From the NCBI GenBank assembly GCA_963677505.2, contig CAXXWB010000042.1:9908-73907 (forward strand): a stretch of 64,000 nucleotides of DNA. Reading direction: 5' to 3'. Of the stretch, positions 54,528-63,504 are shown piece by piece. The position numbers were made by a program, and so were the translations under genes. This DNA comes from JBGSUZ01 sp963677505. GTDB taxonomy: Bacteria; Bacillota; Clostridia; Peptostreptococcales; Acidaminobacteraceae. Each line of letters starts with the position of its first letter. Within the stretch, counting starts at the first letter, position 1. The notes beneath the pieces were generated by a model. That model searched no databases and was not told where the DNA came from. It saw nothing but the letters and a program-made list of their open reading frames with translations.

Positions 54528-56394
54528 TTATTTCATTTTCCGACCTCTCACACCACCGTACGTACCGTTCGGTATACGGCGGTTCAATCGCATAAGTGCT
54601 TTAAGCGTAGTTGCTCGTACTGGGCTGGAAAGTCATAATAGCCAGCCTGTACGAGCTTTTCATTTGTGATGGACCGCGAAAGTACTGCACTTCCAGCTAT
54701 TCGCCAGTATCCTAGTCGGGTATTGCCCCATTGATACGCCTGCCATTCTGATATTCCAAGTTTCTTAAGATTCATCACCCTCGTTTTGGGTTTCTTCCAT
54801 TGTTTCCAGATATACATGCGGAATCTTCTGCGCAACCACTCATTCCATGACATGATTGTCCGTTTGATGTCAGCTACGTGATAGTAACCAAGCCATCCTC
54901 GGATGAAACTCTTTACTTTCTCAAATACCACTCGCACATTCTTTCCCTGATTACGGCGTGTCAGTTCTTTCAGCTTCCTTTTCGCTTTTACCAAAGATTC
55001 ACGGTGAGCTCTGATAAAGATGCCCTTTCCATTCTTCCCAAGACAAAAACCAAGGAATTTAAAATGTTTTATTGCTAAAACGCTGACATTTTTGCTCTTT
55101 TGGACATTCATTTTCAGTTTCAGTTTACCCTCAAGATACTTACGACAGGTTTCCAGAAGGCGGTTTGCCGCTCGCTTGCTTTTCGCAAGTACCACAATGT
55201 CATCTGCATAGCGAATTACCTTCACATCTCTGGATGCCATCTCCTGATCAAATTCATTCAAATATATGTTCGCCAGTAAAGGTGATAGAGGCCCGCCTTG
55301 TGGTGAGCCTTCTTCGGTTTTGCTGATGATTCCATTTTTCATGACGCCACTTTTCAAGTATTTCTTGATGAGTTCCGTCACACGTTTATCTTGGATATGT
55401 TTGCGTAGAAGATTCAGGAGCAGTTCGTGATTCAAGGTGTCGAAGTACTTCGATAGGTCTATTTCCACCGCGTGGACATATCCCTGTTCTGCATACGCCT
55501 TCACTTTCTGAATCGCCTGCTGTGCGCTTCTTTTCGGGCGGTAGCCATAGCTCCCTTCCGAAAAGAGTGGTTCAAAGATTGGTTGAAGCTTCTGGGAGAT
55601 AGCTTGTTGAATGATACGGTCGATGACCGTTGGAATACCAAGCTTTCGTACACCACCATCTGCTTTTGGAATTTCCTTTCGCCTAACTGGGCTTGGCTTG
55701 TATCTGCCTTCCCGAATACTTTGTAGGAGTTCCTCACGATTTGCCTTTATCCAAGGAAGCGCCTCCTCAACGGTTATGCCATCGATTCCCGGCGCTCCAT
55801 GGTTACGCTTGACTTGTCTATAAGCCTTGTTCAGGTTTTCTCTGTCCAGTATGCTTTCCAGCAAGTCGTTTGCACCGCCTCTTTCTTTACCTTCCCGAGA
55901 GTTGGTGCTCAGCACTCCTACATACTCTTTGCGTTCCACGCCATCCCTTTGCAGGCAGTCCTTTCGGTATTCTGCTTTCAACACACCAACCTCCTTCTAG
56001 TTCTTAATCGAGACTTACGATTGTTCAGTCCTTCCCGAAAAAAACTCGGTACTATGACCTCGGCTGACTTCTCACAGCAAGCTTTACTCCGTATTTCAGA
56101 CTGTCTTACTTCACGTCTGTGAGACCTCCCCAGGTAAGAACGCACTCTTTCGCTCCATCTATCTGCCACATTTACAATAATTAGTTTCGAGTAGTTATTG
56201 GACTTTGACTTGAATTGCAGCCTTATCCCTAATTATTGCCTGATGTGATTTCTGTTCGTCAGACCAGAGCTTTGCCGCCGGCTTCCTTCAGATTCCACCT
56301 CGCGGTGGACACCCTTGCCTTAAGCTATACACTTCCCACTACTAGGGCGTGTTCGGGACTTTCACCCGTTAGAGTGCGCCCATGCTGGGCGCAC
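54508..56394 (-). mobile_element. Group II intron with intact maturase, inserted at a terminator
   Basis: The minus strand starts at 56394 with GTGCGCCCAGCATGGGCGC followed by GGGTGAAAGTCCCGAA, the group II 5' end and domain I start. The maturase is in domain IV. A domain V-like hairpin (ACCGCCGTATACCG ... GTACGTACGGTGGT) lies at about 54550-54590 and a domain VI stem with GGAAAATGA / TCATTTTCC follows, ending CTACTCGAT at 54508. The 5' exon is a terminator stem with its T-rich tail, the target preferred by class IIC introns. No target duplication, as expected. Confidence 0.9.
54584..55984 (-). CDS. ltrA: Group II intron reverse transcriptase/maturase
   Basis: 466 residues, uninterrupted. 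RT blocks are in order: LNKAYRQVKRNHGAPGIDGI, RRKEIPKADGGVRKLGIPTVIDR, EGSYGYRPKRSAQQAIQ, EIDLSKYFDTLNH, GSPQGGPLSPLLANIYL and the catalytic RYADDIVVLAKS. A maturase (X) domain follows with FIRGWLGYYHVAD, and there is no HNH endonuclease, as in terminator-targeting introns. GTG start at 55984 has AAGGAGG 5 nt upstream. It splices and reverse-transcribes its host intron RNA. Confidence 0.96.
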   Translation of the reverse strand: MLKAEYRKDCLQRDGVERKEYVGVLSTNSREGKERGGANDLLESILDRENLNKAYRQVKRNHGAPGIDGITVEEALPWIKANREELLQSIREGRYKPSPVRRKEIPKADGGVRKLGIPTVIDRIIQQAISQKLQPIFEPLFSEGSYGYRPKRSAQQAIQKVKAYAEQGYVHAVEIDLSKYFDTLNHELLLNLLRKHIQDKRVTELIKKYLKSGVMKNGIISKTEEGSPQGGPLSPLLANIYLNEFDQEMASRDVKVIRYADDIVVLAKSKRAANRLLETCRKYLEGKLKLKMNVQKSKNVSVLAIKHFKFLGFCLGKNGKGIFIRAHRESLVKAKRKLKELTRRNQGKNVRVVFEKVKSFIRGWLGYYHVADIKRTIMSWNEWLRRRFRMYIWKQWKKPKTRVMNLKKLGISEWQAYQWGNTRLGYWRIAGSAVLSRSITNEKLVQAGYYDFPAQYEQLRLKHLCD

Positions 56395-56401
56395 AATAAG
56401 A

Positions 56402-56446
56402 AAGGACGCTGAGTTATAAATATCTCAGCATCCTTTTATTTTTTTG
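56402..56446. terminator. Bidirectional terminator used as the intron target
   Basis: AAGGACGCTGAG and CTCAGCATCCTT form a 12-bp stem with one mismatch. A T run follows on the plus strand, and TTTCTTATT on the minus strand leads straight into the intron. Before insertion it would have served both the GGDEF gene and thiI. Confidence 0.9.
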
Positions 56447-56457
56447 TTCTAAATCTT

Positions 56458-57630
56458 CTAGTCTCGTACCAAGTTAAAGACTTCCATGCCTTCAATCGCT
56501 CTTTGAATCAAAGCCTCTTCTTCAAGCAAAGCCTCAAAGGCAATAATATCTTTTACTTTTGGTCTAGTAATCACCTTTTTAGGTAAGAATACTGTACAAC
56601 AGTCTTCGAAAGGCAAAATAGAAGTTTCAAAAGTATCAATCTTCTTTGCAATCGTTACAATATCATTTTTGTCAAAAGCAATTAGAGGTCTGAAAACAGG
56701 CATGTTCACCTTTGAATTGGTCACCGTTAGCCCCTCAATGGTCTGACTGGCAACCTGAGCAATATTCTCCCCAGTAATAAGTGCCTGACAGCCATCGCTC
56801 ACTGCAATACGCTCCGCAATAGCCATCATGAAACGTCTTGAAAGAATGGTCATATGTTCTTCAGGACATTTCGCACCAATTTCCTTTTGAATTTCTAGCA
56901 AGTTGACACTATAAATTTTCATTTTACCCACATATCGGCACAAAATTCTACCAAGGTCTAACACTTTTTCTTTAGCACGATCACTTGTAAACGGATAAGA
57001 ATGGAAATGAACTGCACACAACTCCACGCCTCTCTTTGCCATCATCCATCCTGCAACTGGGCTGTCTATTCCACCAGAAAGAAGTAGCGCAGCCTTGCCA
57101 GATGTGCCGTAAGGCATGCCGCCGTAACAAGGAATCTCACGACAGTATATATAGGTTCTCTCCCTTACTTCAACATTTACTCTAAACTCAGGGTTGTGAA
57201 CATCTACAGACACTTCTTCAAGTGAAGTATTAATAAATCCACCAACGTGCTTTGAAATCTCAGGAGATGTGAATGGGAAGCGTTTATCACTTCTTCTAGC
57301 TTCAACCTTAAAAGTGACCTGACCCGTTTCTTCAATCAATTTCTTTGTTTCTTCAAGTGCAGCTTCTTTAATAATATTTAAGTCGTTTTCAACTGCCAAT
57401 CCTGGGCAAATTGAGACTAACCCAAAGACCTTTCGGACACGTTCAATAATTTCATCTTCCAAGTGTTGATCATAGGCAATATACATACGGCCATGCTCTT
57501 TAGTAACCTGATAGCCTTTTAAACCTCTTAAAGATGCCTTAATATTATCGATTAGGCGATTTTCAAAATGATGTCTGTTTAATCCCTTTAGAGCGATCTC
57601 TCCATATTTTAACAGTATAATTCCATTCAT
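56458..57630 (-). CDS. thiI: tRNA uracil 4-sulfurtransferase ThiI
   Basis: 390 residues. An N-terminal ferredoxin-like domain and THUMP domain (about 60-165) precede the PP-loop ATPase with LLLSGGIDSPVAGWMM (about 181-196), LITGENIAQVASQT and a DCCTVFLPK segment. There is no C-terminal rhodanese domain, as is usual in Firmicutes. It makes 4-thiouridine in tRNA and may supply sulfur to thiazole. It follows the cysteine desulfurase by 2 bp, its probable sulfur donor. Confidence 0.96.
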   Translation of the reverse strand: MNGIILLKYGEIALKGLNRHHFENRLIDNIKASLRGLKGYQVTKEHGRMYIAYDQHLEDEIIERVRKVFGLVSICPGLAVENDLNIIKEAALEETKKLIEETGQVTFKVEARRSDKRFPFTSPEISKHVGGFINTSLEEVSVDVHNPEFRVNVEVRERTYIYCREIPCYGGMPYGTSGKAALLLSGGIDSPVAGWMMAKRGVELCAVHFHSYPFTSDRAKEKVLDLGRILCRYVGKMKIYSVNLLEIQKEIGAKCPEEHMTILSRRFMMAIAERIAVSDGCQALITGENIAQVASQTIEGLTVTNSKVNMPVFRPLIAFDKNDIVTIAKKIDTFETSILPFEDCCTVFLPKKVITRPKVKDIIAFEALLEEEALIQRAIEGMEVFNLVRD

Positions 57631-57632
57631 GT

Positions 57633-58793
57633 TTATTTCCCCTTAATAATTTCACGAAGTGATTGGTATTGTTGAACAACCTGTACAATGGCGTATTCGA
57701 TTTCTTCGTCCGTTGTCTCTACCGAAAGACTAAATCGCACAGCCCCTTCTTTTAAAGATGTTGATTTATGCATTGCCTCAAGAACATGAGAGTACTTTTT
57801 CACCTTAGAATTACAAGCTGATCCAATAGAAACGTAAACGCCATTCGTCTCTAATGCATGGAGCAAAACCTCACCTCGTACATCAGGAAAACTCATATGA
57901 AGTATGTGAGGTGCTGTATCTGAGTCTCTAGGGGTATTCACCACCGCCTCAGAAACTGAAGCCAGAATCCCATCTCTAAGTCTATCTCTTCTAATTGTCA
58001 TATTTATAATTTTAGCATCGAAGTCTTCAAAAATTAATGCTGTCGCCTTTTCTAAACCGATAATTCCATAAGTATTCTCCGTACCAGGACGAATATCCAA
58101 TTGTTGTCCACCGCCATAAATCAAAGGTTTTAGCTGTACACCCTTTTTAATATAAAGAAAACCAATACCCTTTGGACCGTGAATTTTATGACCGCTACCA
58201 CTAAGTAAATCAATGCCTAGCTTTTTCGCGTCCACACGGAGTTTTCCAAAAGCCTGAACGGCATCTACATGGAGAAGAGGCGGATTTTTCAACTTCTTAA
58301 GAGCCTTAGCAAGTGCTTCAACAGGCTGTATTATACCCGTCTCATTATTGACATACATAAGGCTTACCAAGGCCGTTTGCTCCGTTATAGCGTCTAAAAC
58401 CTGCTCTACCGAAATGGCACCAAAATCATCTACTGGCAGATAAACCACTTCGTAACCTTCATTTTCCAAACATTTAAAAGCTTCCAACACCGACTTATGT
58501 TCAGTTTTTGAGGTAATAATTTGCTTCTTTCTTTTTGAAAGCCAGCGTCCTGCTCCCAAAATTGCCAAATTATTCGACTCAGTTCCTCCAGATGTGAAAA
58601 TCACTTCACCCTCAGGATTTCCCAAATTTTTCAAGATGACTTTCTTGCAGGCTTTAATTTCTTGCTCTGCCACCACACCCATTTTATGAAGGGAAGATGG
58701 ATTTCCATATCTATGTCGCATTGAGTCTGACATAATCTCAATGACTTCTTCAAATGGTTTAGTTGTTGCACTGTTATCTAAATATGCAATCAA
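57633..58793 (-). CDS. Cysteine desulfurase (NifS/IscS family)
   Basis: 386 residues. YLDNSATTKPFEEV at the start, the PLP-binding lysine in GSGHKIHGPKGIGF and the persulfide-forming cysteine in SIGSACNSKVKKYS mark an active enzyme. It releases sulfur from cysteine as a persulfide. The TTG at 58793 has AGAGGTG at normal spacing and gives the usual family N-terminus; the GTG at 58802 overlaps the ribosome binding site. It is the first gene of a desulfurase-thiI operon, so it most likely supplies ThiI (the NifZ role). Confidence 0.95.
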   Translation of the reverse strand: MIAYLDNSATTKPFEEVIEIMSDSMRHRYGNPSSLHKMGVVAEQEIKACKKVILKNLGNPEGEVIFTSGGTESNNLAILGAGRWLSKRKKQIITSKTEHKSVLEAFKCLENEGYEVVYLPVDDFGAISVEQVLDAITEQTALVSLMYVNNETGIIQPVEALAKALKKLKNPPLLHVDAVQAFGKLRVDAKKLGIDLLSGSGHKIHGPKGIGFLYIKKGVQLKPLIYGGGQQLDIRPGTENTYGIIGLEKATALIFEDFDAKIINMTIRRDRLRDGILASVSEAVVNTPRDSDTAPHILHMSFPDVRGEVLLHALETNGVYVSIGSACNSKVKKYSHVLEAMHKSTSLKEGAVRFSLSVETTDEEIEYAIVQVVQQYQSLREIIKGK

Positions 58794-58960
58794 TTGTAAC
58801 ACCTCTCTTTTGTCCTAGACTATTTTACATGAACGCCCCATTTATGTAAAGCAAACTGCCAAATACACGTTCACTATTAAGGTAAGTTCATAACCAAAAT
58901 TCTAAATAATATTGTATAATAATGTTAGATTAATTCATAACGTGCATGAGGAGGATTTAA

Positions 58961-59956
58961 GTGAAAAAGGTAGCTGTTATTTTTACAGGTGGTACCATCT
59001 CAATGAAAGTCGATAAACGTCTTGCTGCGGCAATACCAGCAATGTCCAGTCAAGAAATCATGTCTATGGTCACTAATATTGACAAAATTGCCGACATAGA
59101 AATCATTACATTTGGCGCATATCCTGGTCCCCAAATGACGCCAGATCTCATCATGAAATTGGCATCCGATGTTAAAGCGCTTCTAGCTAGACCTGATATT
59201 GATGGTGTCGTCATTACCCACGGAACTGACAGCCTTGAAGAAACGGCCTATTATCTTGACCTAAACATAAATTCTAATAAACCAATCGTTATGGTTGCCG
59301 CCATGAGAAATGGTTCAGAGTTAGGTTACGATGGTCCAAGCAATTTATCTGCTGCCATTTGTACAGCCGTTTCAGAACAATCTATAGGCAAAGGCGTCTT
59401 AATCGTTCTAAACAATGAAGTTAACTCTGCTCAAGAAGTCACCAAAACACACACCCTCAGCTTAGATACATTTAAGTCTATGGAATTTGGACCACTAGGC
59501 GTTGTCGATAATGATGAAGTCATTTTCTATAGAGATATTCTTAGACACCCTCATATCTTAACCGATACCTGTGAAAAGAACGTACATTTGTTAAAAGCTG
59601 TTGTTGGTATGGACTCTTCACTGATCGACTATCTGATAGACGTTAAAAAGGCTAGAGGCATCGTTATAGAAGCTATGGGCAGAGGCAATTTGCCACCAGA
59701 CACAATCCCAGGCATTAAGCGTGCGCTCGAGATTGGTGCAGAAATCGTCATTGTTTCTCGTTGTCCTAAGGGCCGTGTTTTAGACAGTTACGGCTATGAA
59801 GGTGGCGGGAAAATGCTCCGAGACCTTGGTTGCATCTTTGGTGGCAACTTAAATGGTCAAAAAGCACGGATTAAACTCATGCTGGCCCTGGCTTCTACAA
59901 CAGATCACCAAGTCATTAAAACCATATTTGAAAAAGATAATTACGCCCTTTCGTAA
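58961..59956 (+). CDS. L-asparaginase
   Basis: 331 residues of the type I/II bacterial asparaginase family. The first threonine site is in VIFTGGTISMKVD (about 6-18) and the second in VVITHGTDSLEETAYYLDL (about 83-101), followed by MVAAMRNGSELGYDGPSNL. It hydrolyses asparagine to aspartate and ammonia. No signal peptide, so it is cytoplasmic. GTG start preceded by GAGGAGG; a TATAAT -10 box lies at 58915. Confidence 0.94.
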   Translation: MKKVAVIFTGGTISMKVDKRLAAAIPAMSSQEIMSMVTNIDKIADIEIITFGAYPGPQMTPDLIMKLASDVKALLARPDIDGVVITHGTDSLEETAYYLDLNINSNKPIVMVAAMRNGSELGYDGPSNLSAAICTAVSEQSIGKGVLIVLNNEVNSAQEVTKTHTLSLDTFKSMEFGPLGVVDNDEVIFYRDILRHPHILTDTCEKNVHLLKAVVGMDSSLIDYLIDVKKARGIVIEAMGRGNLPPDTIPGIKRALEIGAEIVIVSRCPKGRVLDSYGYEGGGKMLRDLGCIFGGNLNGQKARIKLMLALASTTDHQVIKTIFEKDNYALS

Positions 59957-59990
59957 TTTGCAGCGTAAAAAATATCTTTTAGAACATATA

Positions 59991-60035
59991 AAAACCAGAA
60001 TCTCTCATACAATATGAACTGATTCTGGTTTTTTA
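59991..60035. terminator. Terminator between asparaginase and HD-GYP genes
   Basis: AAAACCAGAATC and GATTCTGGTTTT form a 12-bp stem with an 18-nt loop, with T runs in both directions. It serves both convergent genes. Confidence 0.9.
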
Positions 60036-60054
60036 CATAGTTGTTTAAGAATTT

Positions 60055-61107
60055 TTACAATGCTTCTTTAACTTTATTTCTAGTCCTAATTACTTCAATA
60101 ATTTCAATAGTATAATTTGTAGACAAATCTAAGTATCGATCTTCTCTTACCTTCACTAAAGGTCTGGTCAAATTAGATTTGTTCAGCAAAATTACCTCAC
60201 CAATTTCGCCAGTGTTTAGCTTAACAATATTGCCCACATAAAAGTCAGCTATGTTTTTAACCAATACATTGACAATTTTAGGATCAAGCTTGCCAAAGCT
60301 TTCATCTTTTAATATTTCAATAGCTTTATATGGAGACACTTTTGCGCTGTATACCCTATCAGATAAAATAGCATCGAACATATCAGCAACAGCTAAAATT
60401 CGGGCACTAAGAGGAATTTCAGCCCCTCTTGACCCATTAGGATACCCCGACCCATCTAATCTCTCATGATGATAATGGACGCCCTCTTTAGCTTTAAAAG
60501 ACAATTGCTCCATATCCTTGATCAATTGATAAGAATGATCGGCATGGGTTTTCATAATTTCATATTCATCAATGGTTAATTTGTCAGGTTTGTTAAGAAT
60601 ATTTCCAGGAACATTGCATTTACCTATATCATGTAGAAAACCTGCAATACCTATATCAATAACATCATTTTTTGAGAACCTTAACCATTTTGCAATCCTC
60701 ATTGAAATAATAGCAACATTAATAGCATGTCGATAAATATATAAATCTTCTACTTCAACGCTGTGAATCTTTCCTAGGACATCGTTGGAATCAACATATT
60801 GAATAAGTAAGCCAATCATTATACCTTTGTAGTCTACGTTGTCAATTCTTGTTCCAATCCTAGAACTCATATAGATCTTTTTAAATTCTGCCAAAGCTAC
60901 CATGTAAAAATCTCTCTTTTCACGATGGTTTCTTTCCATTTCATGATCTTCTATATAGATAAAATCAATATCCATTCTTTTCAAGCTTTCAATATGCCCA
61001 TTGTTGAGCAAAGTTCCTTTAGCAAGAAAAGTGATTCCTATGTCACTGACAACATCTAATGCTAATTCCATCCCCAATTCCAACGCATTCACTGAAATGT
61101 TCTTCAT
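60055..61107 (-). CDS. HD-GYP domain protein, putative cyclic di-GMP phosphodiesterase
   Basis: 350 residues. After an N-terminal domain of about 120 residues of the kind often joined to HD-GYP (SVNALELGMELALDVVSDIG), the catalytic domain shows FLHDIGKCNVPG, KTHADHSY, VHYHHERLDGSGYPNG and VADMFDAILSDR, with all metal-binding residues and the GYP motif. The C-terminal 60 residues form a small beta-rich DUF3391-like part. Such enzymes degrade cyclic di-GMP. It complements the GGDEF and PilZ proteins in this window. Confidence 0.93.
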   Translation of the reverse strand: MKNISVNALELGMELALDVVSDIGITFLAKGTLLNNGHIESLKRMDIDFIYIEDHEMERNHREKRDFYMVALAEFKKIYMSSRIGTRIDNVDYKGIMIGLLIQYVDSNDVLGKIHSVEVEDLYIYRHAINVAIISMRIAKWLRFSKNDVIDIGIAGFLHDIGKCNVPGNILNKPDKLTIDEYEIMKTHADHSYQLIKDMEQLSFKAKEGVHYHHERLDGSGYPNGSRGAEIPLSARILAVADMFDAILSDRVYSAKVSPYKAIEILKDESFGKLDPKIVNVLVKNIADFYVGNIVKLNTGEIGEVILLNKSNLTRPLVKVREDRYLDLSTNYTIEIIEVIRTRNKVKEAL

Positions 61108-61292
61108 TTTGATATTCCCCCACCCAGCTTTTGATTAAATCGCTAAACTTGTTTTTTCACCTAAAAAAATAAAGTATAATGAAAGTGTTCTGAAAGCTTA
61201 TAGGTTAACGCTTTCCCGCTTAACTGCTTATTATATACATACTTAATCTATTAACACGCCAATTCATTTTTGTACTTTATCAGGAGGAACAA

Positions 61293-62294
61293 ATGATAAT
61301 TTTTCACAAATATATCATATTAACAACAGAAGAACATATGAGACTAGAAAAACTTGGTTCTTTACAAGAATTATTATTTTTTGATATTGAAACCACAGGA
61401 TTCAATAGGGTTTACGATTACGTTATTTCAATTACATTCATGTATTTTGAATATGAACAATGGTGTATAAAGCAGTTATTTGCAGAATCAAAAAACGACG
61501 AAGAATCCTTGCTCAGGGACGCAAAAAGTCTTTTTGATATTAAAAACATTCACATTACCTATAATGGAAACACTTTTGACATTCCGTTTTTGAACATTAA
61601 GTATAGTTATTATAACATTTCTGCCTCACTTAATAAATCAAAATCTTATGACTTATATCGCATTGCAAAAAAAGCTTTAGTCTTAGAAAGCTATAAACTT
61701 AAATTTATTGAGAGTCACTTAGGTATAGATCGTCTCGACCAAATCAGCGGACTTGAATGCATTGAGCATTATAAAAACTACTTGGCTACAAAAGATAATC
61801 AATTTGCAAATCTTATTTTAGAGCACAACTTTGAAGATGTACTTAACCTAATATCATTAACTAGAATAATTGATTATCTTTCACCTGAAATGTTTGCTTC
61901 TTTTCGCATTCAATACTTCCAATATAAAAAAGACTTATTCTATTTTAACAGCTTTGACCTTAAAGCTGACTATTTAGAAATAAGCCTATGGAAACCTAGC
62001 TTTGATTCCCACTTTGAGCAAACTCAATTACCGAGCAAAGTCAGTCTCTATTATGACAATGGTACACAGTTAATCGAGGACTCTAAAAACAATTTATTGA
62101 TTAAATTGCCAGTTTATCTTAAATACATCAATGAAGATAGTCTTCTATTCCTTGATTATGAGTCATTTGCCAACATTAGCTTCCTCGATACTACTACATC
62201 AACCCATCAGTTCATCCTCAAATACAATCAGTTTTATATCTATGAAAATATTAACAAAATCCTCATTGACCTAATGGAAGGAATCTTACAATAG
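61293..62294 (+). CDS. YprB-like ribonuclease H-fold exonuclease domain protein
   Basis: 333 residues. The DEDD-type exonuclease residues are visible: D31 and E33 in FFDIETTGF, the middle aspartate in TYNGNTFDIPFL and a late aspartate in HNFEDVLNLISL. This is the YprB RNase H-like domain known in Firmicutes. The C-terminal 120 residues are beta-rich and unassigned. Substrate unknown. CAGGAGG precedes the ATG and a terminator follows. Confidence 0.88.
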   Translation: MIIFHKYIILTTEEHMRLEKLGSLQELLFFDIETTGFNRVYDYVISITFMYFEYEQWCIKQLFAESKNDEESLLRDAKSLFDIKNIHITYNGNTFDIPFLNIKYSYYNISASLNKSKSYDLYRIAKKALVLESYKLKFIESHLGIDRLDQISGLECIEHYKNYLATKDNQFANLILEHNFEDVLNLISLTRIIDYLSPEMFASFRIQYFQYKKDLFYFNSFDLKADYLEISLWKPSFDSHFEQTQLPSKVSLYYDNGTQLIEDSKNNLLIKLPVYLKYINEDSLLFLDYESFANISFLDTTTSTHQFILKYNQFYIYENINKILIDLMEGILQ

Positions 62295-62321
62295 GTGATC
62301 TCCACTATCTATACGCATAAA

Positions 62322-62360
62322 AAACTCTTCTAATTGCTTAGAAGAGTTTCTCATTTTTTT
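62322..62360. terminator. Bidirectional terminator between yprB-like gene and tRNA operon
   Basis: AAACTCTTCTAA and TTAGAAGAGTTT form a perfect 12-bp stem with a 4-nt loop. A T run follows on both strands; the minus-strand transcript is the tRNA operon, whose last tRNA ends at 62360. Confidence 0.92.
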
Positions 62361-62435
62361 GGTGCCCAGAGGCGGAATCGAACCGTCGACACAGGGATTT
62401 TCAGTCCCTTGCTCTACCGACTGAGCTATCTGGGC
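62360..62435 (-). tRNA. tRNA-Phe (GAA)
   Basis: Cloverleaf on the minus strand with acceptor GCCCAGA/TCTGGGC, anticodon loop CTGAAAA (anticodon GAA) and GGTTCGATTCC T arm; CCA is encoded. It is the last tRNA of the operon. Confidence 0.97.
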
Positions 62436-62449
62436 ATTAAATTATTAAA

Positions 62450-62527
62450 TGGTCGGGGCGGCAGGATTTGAACCCGCGGCCCTCTGGTCCCCAAACCAGA
62501 TGCGCTACCAAGCTGCGCTACACCCCG
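62450..62527 (-). tRNA. tRNA-Pro (TGG)
   Basis: Acceptor CGGGGTG pairs with CGCCCCG; the anticodon loop TTTGGGG gives anticodon TGG. GGTTCAAATCC T arm and encoded CCA. Confidence 0.97.
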
Positions 62528-62534
62528 ATTTAAT

Positions 62535-62610
62535 TGGCAGGGGAGATAGGACTCGAACCTACGGCACGCGGTTTTGGAGACCGCTGCTCTACCAACTGAG
62601 CTACACCCCT
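62535..62610 (-). tRNA. tRNA-Trp (CCA)
   Basis: Anticodon loop CTCCAAA (anticodon CCA), GGTTCGAGTCC T arm, discriminator G and encoded CCA. The acceptor stem (AGGGGTG against CTCCCCT) has one T-T mismatch. Confidence 0.95.
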
Positions 62611-62621
62611 AAATAAAAAAA

Positions 62622-62712
62622 TGGCGGAGAAGGAGGGATTTGAACCCTCGCGCCAGTTACCCAACCTACTCCCTTAGCAGGGGAGCCTCTTCGGCCACTT
62701 GAGTACTTCTCC
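62622..62712 (-). tRNA. tRNA-Ser (GCT)
   Basis: A class II tRNA of 91 nt with a long variable arm. The anticodon loop CTGCTAA gives anticodon GCT; acceptor GGAGAAG pairs with CTTCTCC; CCA encoded. Confidence 0.96.
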
Positions 62713-62719
62713 ATATAAT

Positions 62720-62808
62720 TGGCGGAGGGGGTGGGATTCGAACCCACGTGGCTTTGACACCTAACGGTTTTCAAGACCGCCCCGTTATGACCGCTTCGGT
62801 ACCCCTCC
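62720..62808 (-). tRNA. tRNA-Ser (TGA)
   Basis: A class II tRNA with long variable arm. Anticodon loop CTTGAAA gives TGA; acceptor GGAGGGG pairs with CCCCTCC; CCA encoded. Confidence 0.96.
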
Positions 62809-62813
62809 AAAAT

Positions 62814-62889
62814 TGGTGATCCATCCGCGACTCGAACGCGGGACACCCTGATTAAAAGTCAGATGCTCTACCGACTGAGCTAATGGATC
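62814..62889 (-). tRNA. tRNA-Lys (TTT)
   Basis: Anticodon loop CTTTTAA gives TTT; acceptor GATCCAT pairs with ATGGATC; discriminator A and CCA encoded. Confidence 0.97.
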
Positions 62890-62908
62890 ATGATTTATTC
62901 AGTTTAAA

Positions 62909-62984
62909 TGGCTGGGGATGCAGGACTCGAACCTGCGAATGACGGAGTCAAAGTCCGTTGCCTTACCGACTTGGCGAATCCCCA
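62909..62984 (-). tRNA. tRNA-Gln (TTG)
   Basis: Anticodon loop CTTTGAC gives TTG; acceptor TGGGGAT pairs with ATCCCCA, the weak first pair usual for tRNA-Gln; discriminator G and CCA encoded. Confidence 0.96.
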
Positions 62985-62998
62985 AAGTTTAAATTAAG

Positions 62999-63083
62999 TG
63001 GTGGATGGGGAAGGATTCGAACCTTCGAAGGCGGAGCCGACGGATTTACAGTCCGTTCCCTTTGGCCACTCGGGAACCCATCC
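62999..63083 (-). tRNA. tRNA-Tyr (GTA)
   Basis: A class II tRNA of 85 nt. Anticodon loop CTGTAAA gives GTA; acceptor GGATGGG pairs with CCCATCC; CCA encoded. Confidence 0.96.
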
Positions 63084-63135
63084 ACGATATTTATTTAAAC
63101 TTCTTAGTTGATTGACTTTGAAGCTTTTGACGAAA

Positions 63136-63211
<76 letters not shown>

Positions 63212-63245
63212 ATTCATTTATTATTCTCATCATCCGAGAATTTAT

Positions 63246-63322
63246 TGGCGACCTGGAAGGGACTCGAACCCTCGACCTCTAGCGTGACAGGCTAGCGTTC
63301 TAACCAACTGAACTACCAGGCC
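63246..63322 (-). tRNA. tRNA-Asp (GTC)
   Basis: Anticodon loop CTGTCAC gives GTC; acceptor GGCCTGG pairs with CCAGGTC (one G-T); discriminator G and CCA encoded. Confidence 0.97.
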
Positions 63323-63330
63323 AATAAAAA

Positions 63331-63406
63331 TGGTGGGAACAATAGGGATCGAACCTATGACATCCTGCTTGTAAGGCAGATGCTCTCCCAGCTGAGCTAT
63401 GCTCCC
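63331..63406 (-). tRNA. tRNA-Val (TAC)
   Basis: Anticodon loop CTTACAA gives TAC; acceptor GGGAGCA pairs with TGTTCCC (one G-T); CCA encoded. Confidence 0.97.
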
Positions 63407-63420
63407 GCATATAAAAATAT

Positions 63421-63497
63421 TGGTAGCGGCGGGCGGATTCGAACCACCGACCTTTCGGGTATGAACCGAACGCTCTAGCCAACTAAGCTACGCCGCC
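63421..63497 (-). tRNA. tRNA-Met (CAT), elongator type
   Basis: Anticodon loop TTCATAC gives CAT. The acceptor GGCGGCG pairs fully, unlike an initiator, so this is the elongator Met; a lysidine-modified Ile2 tRNA cannot be fully excluded. CCA encoded. Confidence 0.88.
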
Positions 63498-63504
63498 ATA
63501 AAAT

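Noticed and set aside
54500..56400. Transposon or integron with an rt gene instead of a group II intron
   Set aside because: No transposase, inverted repeats or target duplication; GTGCG 5' end, domain V/VI-like hairpins and terminator target fit a group II intron.
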